Source: SZUA-186 sp041552135
Lineage (GTDB): Bacteria; Pseudomonadota; Gammaproteobacteria; UBA9214
Reading direction: 5' to 3'
DNA length: 6,174 bases
Assembly (NCBI GenBank): GCA_041552135.1
Contig: JBFELL010000169.1
Location: 1-6,174 of the forward strand
Shown here: in pieces, positions 1 to 3,714 of the stretch
How the letters are laid out: each line of letters opens with the position of its first letter
Position numbering within the stretch: position 1 is the first letter of the stretch
Program-made: the position numbers and the translations under genes
Notes under the pieces: generated by a model
The model's input: the letters and a program-made list of their open reading frames with translations, nothing else
Told to the model about the DNA's origin: nothing
Databases searched by the model: none

Positions 1-1305
1 GACGGGGTCATGCGACGGCATCATGCGGCCAACGATAGCGTGGCCGGCCTCGTGATAGGCGGTGAGCTTCTTCTCTTCCTCGCCCATGACCATGGACTTT
101 CGCTCTGCGCCCATCATGATCTTGTCCTTGGCCTTTTCCATGTCCTCCATGTCGACCAGGCGCTTGTTGGCACGCGCGGCAAACAGGGCCGCCTCGTTGA
201 CCAGGTTGGCAAGATCGGCACCCGAGAAACCCGGCGTGCCGCGGGCAATCAGACCGGCCTTGACGTTTTCGGCAATCGGCACCTTGCGCATATGCACCTT
301 GAGAATCTGCTCGCGGCCGCGCACGTCGGGCAGCGGCACCACCACCTGGCGGTCAAAGCGGCCGGGGCGCAGCAGCGCGGGATCGAGCACGTCCGGACGG
401 TTGGTCGCGGCGATGACGATGACCCCCTCGTTGCCCTCGAAGCCGTCCATCTCGACCAGCAACTGGTTCAGGGTCTGCTCGCGCTCGTCATGTCCGCCAC
501 CAAGGCCGGCGCCCCGGTGGCGGCCGACGGCGTCGATTTCGTCTATGAAGATGATGCAGGGCGAATGTTTCTTGGCCTGGTCGAACATGTCACGCACGCG
601 CGAGGCGCCGACACCGACAAACATCTCGACAAAATCGGAACCCGAGATCGTGAAGAAAGGCACCTTGGCCTCGCCCGCGATGGCCTTGGCCAGCAGCGTC
701 TTGCCGGTACCGGGTGAACCCACCATCAGCACGCCGCGCGGAATCTTGCCACCGAGACGCTGGAACTTGCTCGGGTCGCGCAGGAACTCGACCAGTTCAC
801 CGACCTCTTCCTTGGCCTCCTCGACACCGGCCACGTCGGCGAAGGTGATCTTGACCTGGTCCTCGCCCAGCATGCGCGCCTTGCTCTTGCCGAAGGACAT
901 CGCGCCACGGCCACCGGCACCACCCTGCATCTGGCGCATGAAAAAGATCCATACACCGATCAGCAGCAGCATCGGGAACCAGGAGATGAATATCTGCATC
1001 AGCAGGGACTGCTGGTTGGGCGCCTTGACGTTGACCTCGACATTGTTGTTCAAAAGGTCATCGACCATCTTCGGGTCGTCCGGCGGGGTCTGGGTCAGGA
1101 AACGGCTGCCATCAGTACGCAGGCCCTCTACGCTGTGGCCCTCGATATCGACCCGTTTCACCATGCCCTGCTGGACTTCGGTGATGAATTCGGAATAGGT
1201 GATTGTCTGGGTAGCGGTCCTGGTGGGACCGAAGTTGTTGAAGACCGACATCAGTACGATGGCGATGACAACCCAGAGAATCAGATTTTTTGCCAGATCA
1301 TTCAA
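1..1305 (-). CDS. ftsH: FtsH, membrane-anchored ATP-dependent zinc metalloprotease (partial, C-terminus beyond left edge)
   Basis: Hexameric inner-membrane AAA+ protease that extracts and degrades membrane proteins and short-lived regulators. The 435 codons present read cleanly; the family is about 640 residues, so the rest of the peptidase domain lies left of the window. Visible: membrane segment 1 at residues ~6-24, a periplasmic domain, membrane segment 2 at ~105-123 followed by FFMRQMQ, Walker A GSPGTGKT at 196-203, pore motif FVG at 229-231, Walker B with D255-E256, the second region of homology with RPGRFDR and arginine fingers R316 and R319, and zinc motif HEAGH at 418-422. The third zinc ligand falls outside. 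The start chosen is TTG at 1305, because it gives the family-typical N-terminus (M)NDLAKNLILW and has GAGGTG six bases upstream. An in-frame GTG at 1314 is the alternative and would add three residues. The gene lies 78 bp after rlmE and is probably co-transcribed with it, as in E. coli. Confidence 0.97.
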   Translation of the reverse strand, partial: MNDLAKNLILWVVIAIVLMSVFNNFGPTRTATQTITYSEFITEVQQGMVKRVDIEGHSVEGLRTDGSRFLTQTPPDDPKMVDDLLNNNVEVNVKAPNQQSLLMQIFISWFPMLLLIGVWIFFMRQMQGGAGGRGAMSFGKSKARMLGEDQVKITFADVAGVEEAKEEVGELVEFLRDPSKFQRLGGKIPRGVLMVGSPGTGKTLLAKAIAGEAKVPFFTISGSDFVEMFVGVGASRVRDMFDQAKKHSPCIIFIDEIDAVGRHRGAGLGGGHDEREQTLNQLLVEMDGFEGNEGVIVIAATNRPDVLDPALLRPGRFDRQVVVPLPDVRGREQILKVHMRKVPIAENVKAGLIARGTPGFSGADLANLVNEAALFAARANKRLVDMEDMEKAKDKIMMGAERKSMVMGEEEKKLTAYHEAGHAIVGRMMPSHDPV

Positions 1306-1311
1306 ATCGAA

Positions 1312-1317
1312 CACCTC
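1312..1317 (-). promoter_or_regulatory. Shine-Dalgarno sequence deciding the ftsH start
   Basis: The minus strand reads GAGGTG here, six bases before the TTG at 1305. The last three bases of this motif are themselves the competing in-frame GTG start at 1314-1312. A strong ribosome site at correct spacing, plus the conserved N-terminus, favours TTG. The upstream in-frame stop is TAA at 1350-1348. Confidence 0.6.
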
Positions 1318-1383
1318 GACACGTGACTGAAAAACAACAGAAATCCCTTACAATGCGGCGGATATAGAGCGCAACTTGAATCA

Positions 1384-2016
1384 TTATGACACATTAGACG
1401 CCTTATAGTGCCGCGCCAGTACGTACACCTCACGGCTCCTCGGGCGGGAGGCCCGGGGCTTGCGAATTCGCACCTGGCGGTACTGCACACGCAGCGTTTT
1501 CACCATCGCATCGAAACCCTCGCCCTGGAAGGCCTTGAACAGCAGATCTCCGCCCTCGCGCAGCACCTGGCCGGCAAAATCGATGGCCAGCTCGGCAAGA
1601 TACATGCTGCGTGGCTGGTCAACGGCCTCCATTCCGCTGATATTGGGCGCCATGTCAGACATTACAAGGTCAATCCGGTCACTCCCGAGCGTTTCCATCA
1701 GCAAATCAAGCACTTCGTCCTCGCGAAAATCACCCTGCAGAAATTCCACGCCATCCAGCGAGTCCATTGGCAGGATATCCATGGCGATGATGCGACCCCT
1801 GCCCATCAGCACATTCGCCGCATACTGCGACCAGCCCCCGGGCGCAGCACCCAGGTCGACGATGCGCATCCCGGGCTTCAGGATCCTGTCCTTCTGCTGG
1901 ATCTCGTCGAGCTTGTACACCGCACGCGAGCGATAACCCTCGCGCCGGGCACGCTTGACGTATTCATCGTCAAAGTGTGACCGCAGCCAGCGGTGACTGC
2001 TTTTGCTTCGTGCCAT
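1384..2016 (-). CDS. rlmE: RlmE (FtsJ/RrmJ), 23S rRNA 2'-O-methyltransferase
   Basis: Cytoplasmic SAM-dependent enzyme that methylates the ribose 2'-OH of U2552 (E. coli numbering) in the 23S A-loop, a late step of 50S maturation. The protein is 210 aa, against 209 in E. coli. Visible: SAM-binding motif VDLGAAPGGWSQ at residues 53-64, second acidic SAM contact region around D80, QGDF at 94-97, SDMAPN at 120-125, and KAFQGEGF at 161-168. Aligned to E. coli K38-D124-K164-E199, the catalytic residues are K35, D121, K161 and E196, all intact. The basic C-terminal segment RKPRASRPRSREVYVLA is typical. The ATG at 2016 gives the expected N-terminus; a weak AAGG lies eleven bases upstream. It is the first gene of the leftward rlmE-ftsH pair and divergent from yhbY. 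In E. coli this pair is heat-shock controlled; I found no convincing sigma-32 promoter here. Confidence 0.97.
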   Translation of the reverse strand: MARSKSSHRWLRSHFDDEYVKRARREGYRSRAVYKLDEIQQKDRILKPGMRIVDLGAAPGGWSQYAANVLMGRGRIIAMDILPMDSLDGVEFLQGDFREDEVLDLLMETLGSDRIDLVMSDMAPNISGMEAVDQPRSMYLAELAIDFAGQVLREGGDLLFKAFQGEGFDAMVKTLRVQYRQVRIRKPRASRPRSREVYVLARHYKASNVS

Positions 2017-2073
2017 TGGTACGCAAACCTTGTGTCCGGGGATCAGCGGCTTTGCCGAATGTTACGGGTTATC

Positions 2074-2104
2074 ACTGTAGCATCAGGCACGCTTGAGACG
2101 TCAA
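2074..2104 (-). promoter_or_regulatory. Candidate sigma-70-type promoter for rlmE-ftsH
   Basis: The minus strand has TTGACG (2104-2099, five of six matches to the -35 consensus) and TGCTACAGT, an extended -10 with TACAGT at 2079-2074 (four of six). The spacer is 19 bases, longer than optimal. Transcription would start near 2067 and give a leader of about 50 nt before the rlmE ATG. This is by inspection only. Confidence 0.3.
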
Positions 2105-2206
2105 TCCGGTGACAGCGCGACGCCAGAGGATGATTTACTTTGCGTTCCCTGCGTCTTTGCGGTTAGCCTGCCCGGCATTGCCGGTACGGTAGCCGGATCC
2201 GCATAC

Positions 2207-2210
2207 AGGA
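2207..2210 (+). promoter_or_regulatory. Ribosome binding site of yhbY
   Basis: AGGA lies seven bases before the ATG at 2218 and fixes that start. Confidence 0.6.
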
Positions 2211-2217
2211 AAATTGC

Positions 2218-2496
2218 ATGCCTCTCACTGAACAGCAGAAACGCGAATTTCGCACCCGCGGCCACCAGCTTAAACCGGTCGTCACCATTGGCAATGCCGG
2301 CCTGACGGATGCCGTCATCCGGGAACTCGACCTGTCACTGGAGCATCATGAACTGATGAAGATCCGCATCAGCGGCGCCGGCCGCGACGAACGCCGGCAG
2401 CTCATCGACGCCGTGTGCGATGCCTGTGATGCCGAGTCCGTTCAGGCGATCGGGAACATCGCCCTGCTCTACCGCAAGGCTCGCAGGTCGGACTAG
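2218..2496 (+). CDS. yhbY: YhbY, CRM-domain RNA-binding protein of the large ribosomal subunit
   Basis: Small single-domain protein of the CRM (YhbY/CRS1) family, known in E. coli to associate with pre-50S particles; a role in 50S assembly is the usual inference. The length is 92 aa, against 97 in E. coli. The N-terminus MPLTEQQKREFRTRGHQLKPVVTIG is family-typical. The CRM signature loop G-N-A-G is at residues 25-28, followed by LT and a helix. The region ELMKIRI (~45-51) and the C-terminal strand IALLYRKA complete the alpha-beta domain. It is the only rightward gene, divergent from rlmE. The final codons, RRSD then TAG, lie in a palindromic repeat that also ends the convergent neighbour, so the tail is probably repeat-derived and not conserved. 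Confidence 0.94.
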   Translation: MPLTEQQKREFRTRGHQLKPVVTIGNAGLTDAVIRELDLSLEHHELMKIRISGAGRDERRQLIDAVCDACDAESVQAIGNIALLYRKARRSD

Positions 2497-2516
2497 GCCG
2501 AAGGCCGTAATCCGAC
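2487..2516 (-). repeat. REP-like unit 1
   Basis: A hairpin with arms GTCGGA (2487-2492) and TCCGAC (2511-2516). An inner stem GGCC (2496-2499) / GGCC (2503-2506) closes a GAA loop, and a CTA/TAA mismatch zone lies between. Its reverse complement aligns with unit 2 (GTCGGATTACGG against GTCGAATTACGG). It contains the yhbY stop codon. Confidence 0.75.
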
Positions 2517-2524
2517 AGTCGAAC

Positions 2525-2556
2525 GTCGAATTACGGTGCTGCGCACCTAAGCCGAC
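2525..2556 (+). repeat. REP-like unit 2
   Basis: A hairpin with outer GTCG (2525-2528) / CGAC (2553-2556), then TTA/TAA, then a strong inner stem GGTGC (2535-2539) / GCACC (2543-2547) around a TGC loop. It lies in the opposite orientation to unit 1, with 8 bases between them. It contains the stop codon of the DUF4149 gene. Confidence 0.75.
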
Positions 2557-2996
2557 CTGCGGTTCGGTGTTTCCCTTCGGATAGCCACCAGCACCAGCCC
2601 GAGCAGGCAGTTCACGCCGTAGAGCACCGTGGCCAGCCCGTGCAACTGACCGAAACGCTCGCTGCCGGTCTGCCCGGCGGTGCGCAGCTCGCCGATCATC
2701 GGCGCAAGCACGAATTCCCCGGCCACGATCAGGACAAACATCAGCGCAATAACCAGCAGTTCCCGGCGGCGTTCGCCGCAGGCCCGCTGCAGCCAGGCCA
2801 GCAGCAACAGCGCGCTACCGCACAGCAGGCCGATGCGGCTGATGCTGGTAAACAGCGACCCGGCAACCGTGCCGGCCATGGCTGTCTCGGGGAGCGTCGC
2901 AAACAGCGTCGGCGCAACCACGAAACCGACCACCCACAGCCCGCCGATCCAGAGTGTCAGCAGGATGCGTTCCAGAACAGAAAACAGTGTTTGCAC
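2547..2996 (-). CDS. DUF4149 family four-helix inner-membrane protein
   Basis: Conserved membrane protein of unknown function, placed in DUF4149 (TMEM205-like) by its signature: an N-terminal ERILLTLWIGGLWVVGFVVAPTLFATLP and a C-terminal FGQLHGLATVLYGVNCLLGL. In the 149-aa form chosen, hydrophobic helices lie at residues ~8-31, 53-70, 79-99 and 120-139. The start is the GTG at 2996. A longer frame from TTG at 3026 (159 aa) is possible, but it has no Shine-Dalgarno sequence and would overlap the -10 of the candidate promoter, whereas GGCGGA lies nine bases before the GTG. The gene sits between greA and yhbY, the position of its relative in Pseudomonas. The last codons, RRSA then TAG, come from the REP-like doublet. 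No catalytic residues are apparent. Confidence 0.85.
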   Translation of the reverse strand: MQTLFSVLERILLTLWIGGLWVVGFVVAPTLFATLPETAMAGTVAGSLFTSISRIGLLCGSALLLLAWLQRACGERRRELLVIALMFVLIVAGEFVLAPMIGELRTAGQTGSERFGQLHGLATVLYGVNCLLGLVLVAIRRETPNRRSA

Positions 2997-3026
2997 CAGT
3001 GCAGATCCGCCATCGAAGAAAAACAA

Positions 3027-3054
3027 ACTGTAGAATCAGCTCTACTATTGTCCA
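3027..3054 (-). promoter_or_regulatory. Candidate promoter of the DUF4149 gene
   Basis: The minus strand has TGGACA (3054-3049, five of six matches to TTGACA), a 16-base spacer and TACAGT (3032-3027, four of six). Predicted transcription starts near 3020, giving a leader of about 24 nt to the GTG. A small dyad GTAGA/TCTAC (3030-3034, 3041-3045) overlaps it. The -10 heptamer CTACAGT is the same as in the rlmE candidate promoter. Confidence 0.35.
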
Positions 3055-3055
3055 G

Positions 3056-3117
3056 AGAAACCCCTTCTCCCCTTCAAGGGGAGCAGGTCAGGATGAGGGG
3101 TGAGAAACGGGGTTTCT
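3056..3117. repeat. GC-rich palindromic intergenic repeat, unit A (62 bp)
   Basis: Bounded by perfect 9-bp inverted termini AGAAACCCC (3056-3064) and GGGGTTTCT (3109-3117). Inside is a strong hairpin CTCCCC (3067-3072), loop TTCAA, GGGGAG (3078-3083), followed by TCAGGATGAGGG (3088-3099). The right end can alternatively fold on itself as AGAAAC-GGG-GTTTCT. The pattern resembles the dispersed CCCTCACCC/GGGTGAGGG repeats seen between genes in many proteobacteria. Confidence 0.65.
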
Positions 3118-3136
3118 TGACGGGATGATATATCAG

Positions 3137-3173
3137 CCCTCACCCTGGCCCGCTCCCGCTCATGTGAGCGGGG
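3137..3173. repeat. GC-rich palindromic intergenic repeat, unit B (inverted relative of unit A)
   Basis: It begins CCCTCACCCTGG (3137-3148), which complements the TCAGGATGAGGG of unit A at 10 of 12 positions. It then has a hairpin CCCGCTC (3155-3161), loop ATGT, GAGCGGG (3166-3172). The two units therefore form an inverted pair with about 37 bases between the tail motifs. Confidence 0.6.
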
Positions 3174-3183
3174 ATTCTATCGC

Positions 3184-3204
3184 GGAATGTCGCTGACATA
3201 TTCC
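3184..3204. other. Weak hairpin downstream of greA
   Basis: GGAATGTC (3184-3191), loop GCT, then GAC and ATTCC with a two-base bulge, ending 30 bases past the greA stop in its direction. There is no T-tract, so a terminator role is doubtful. Confidence 0.25.
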
Positions 3205-3234
3205 ATCCAGACAACAATGTTACGGCTTTTACAG

Positions 3235-3714
3235 TTATTCGTAGCGAACCTCGACGATCTCCAGGCTGCGCTCGCCTCCCGGCACGATGACGCTGACCAC
3301 GTCGCCTTCCATCTTGGCAATCAGGGCGCGGGCGATGGGTGAATTGATGGAGATCATGCCGACCTTGATGTCCGCCTCGTCCTCGCCGACGATCTGGTAG
3401 CAGACGGCCTCTTCCGTGTCCTCGTCAACCAGCTCCACCGTGCAGCCGAACACAACCTTGCCGCCGGCGTTCATGGTCGTGATATCGACGATATGGGCAT
3501 GGCTCAGCTTGCCCTCGATGTCCTTGATACGGCCCTCGATAAAGCTCTGCTGTTCGCGGGCCGCATGGTACTCGGCATTTTCCTTGAGATCGCCATGGGC
3601 GCGCGCCTCGGCGATCGCCTTGACGATACGCGGACGCTCCACCTTCTTGAGCTGAACCAGTTCCTCGCGCAGTTTCCCGGCGCCACGGGCGGTAATGGGT
3701 ACCTTGGTTGTCAT
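3235..3714 (-). CDS. greA: GreA, transcript cleavage elongation factor
   Basis: Binds the secondary channel of RNA polymerase and stimulates cleavage of the backtracked 3' RNA end, rescuing arrested complexes. The protein is 159 aa (158 in E. coli). Residues ~1-78 form the N-terminal antiparallel coiled coil. At its tip, GDLKENAEYHAAREQQ carries the two acidic residues that hold the catalytic Mg2+, here D42 and E45 (E. coli D41 and E44). Residues ~85-159 form the FKBP-like C-terminal domain, with INSPIARALIAKMEGD and a final LEIVEVRYE. The family-typical ATG start at 3714 overlaps the carB stop as ATGA, and GGGAG (3727-3723) lies eight bases upstream inside carB. It is therefore almost certainly translated from a carB-greA message. 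GreB is less likely because of the length and C-terminal sequence. Confidence 0.97.
   Translation of the reverse strand: MTTKVPITARGAGKLREELVQLKKVERPRIVKAIAEARAHGDLKENAEYHAAREQQSFIEGRIKDIEGKLSHAHIVDITTMNAGGKVVFGCTVELVDEDTEEAVCYQIVGEDEADIKVGMISINSPIARALIAKMEGDVVSVIVPGGERSLEIVEVRYE

Larger units (their letters stand above)
2017..2217. other. Divergent intergenic control region between rlmE and yhbY
   Basis: 201 bp without a gene. It holds the candidate leftward promoter above. A short dyad CGGC-TTT-GCCG (2047-2057) lies in the rlmE leader, and a palindrome CCGGCA-T-TGCCGG lies around 2172-2184 on the yhbY side. No good -35/-10 pair for yhbY stands out. Reading frames crossing it look like chance. 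Confidence 0.5.
2482..2561. repeat. REP-like inverted doublet (REPIN-like) in the convergent yhbY/DUF4149 junction
   Basis: Two related palindromic units face opposite ways, making one large imperfect palindrome centred near 2521. The outer arms CGCAGGTCGG (2482-2491) and CCGACCTGCG (2552-2561) are perfect complements over 10 bp. The inner arms CCGTAATCCGAC (2505-2516) and GTCGAATTACGG (2525-2536) match at 11 of 12 positions. The core GTCGGATTACGG...CCTAATCCGAC resembles REP-type repeats of gammaproteobacteria. The copy number in this genome cannot be seen here. There is no T-run, so a bidirectional terminator or RNA-stabiliser role is inference. Confidence 0.8.
2997..3234. other. Non-coding region between the DUF4149 gene and greA
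   Basis: 238 bp with no credible gene. From left to right it holds the short DUF4149 leader and candidate promoter, two GC-rich palindromic repeat units facing each other (3056-3117 and 3137-3173), and a weak hairpin near the greA stop. None of the hairpins is followed by a T-run in the greA direction, so I cannot name an intrinsic greA terminator. Confidence 0.6.

Noticed and set aside
62..1198. A rightward open frame of 378 codons opposite ftsH
   Set aside because: The translation is low-complexity, Ser/Arg/Pro-rich shadow sequence. The minus strand encodes FtsH with every expected motif.
1408..1980. Two rightward frames opposite rlmE
   Set aside because: RlmE on the other strand has an intact catalytic tetrad and full length. 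The opposite frames show no recognisable domain.
2017..2100. A sigma-32 heat-shock promoter before rlmE, as in E. coli
   Set aside because: I looked for CTTGAA plus CCCCATNT at proper spacing on the minus strand. Only a CCCCGG without a matching -35 box is present.
2093..2305. A small rightward frame of 70 codons starting in the control region and overlapping yhbY
   Set aside because: It overlaps yhbY in another frame, shows no family resemblance, and has no support over the well-marked yhbY start.
3024..3026. A TTG start for the DUF4149 gene giving a 159-residue protein
   Set aside because: There is no Shine-Dalgarno sequence before it, it abuts the -10 of the candidate promoter, and the added residues are not family-typical. 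It remains possible.
3155..3172. An intrinsic terminator for greA at the CCCGCTC/GAGCGGG hairpin
   Set aside because: The stem is strong, but no T-run follows in the greA direction, and the hairpin is explained as part of a repeat unit.
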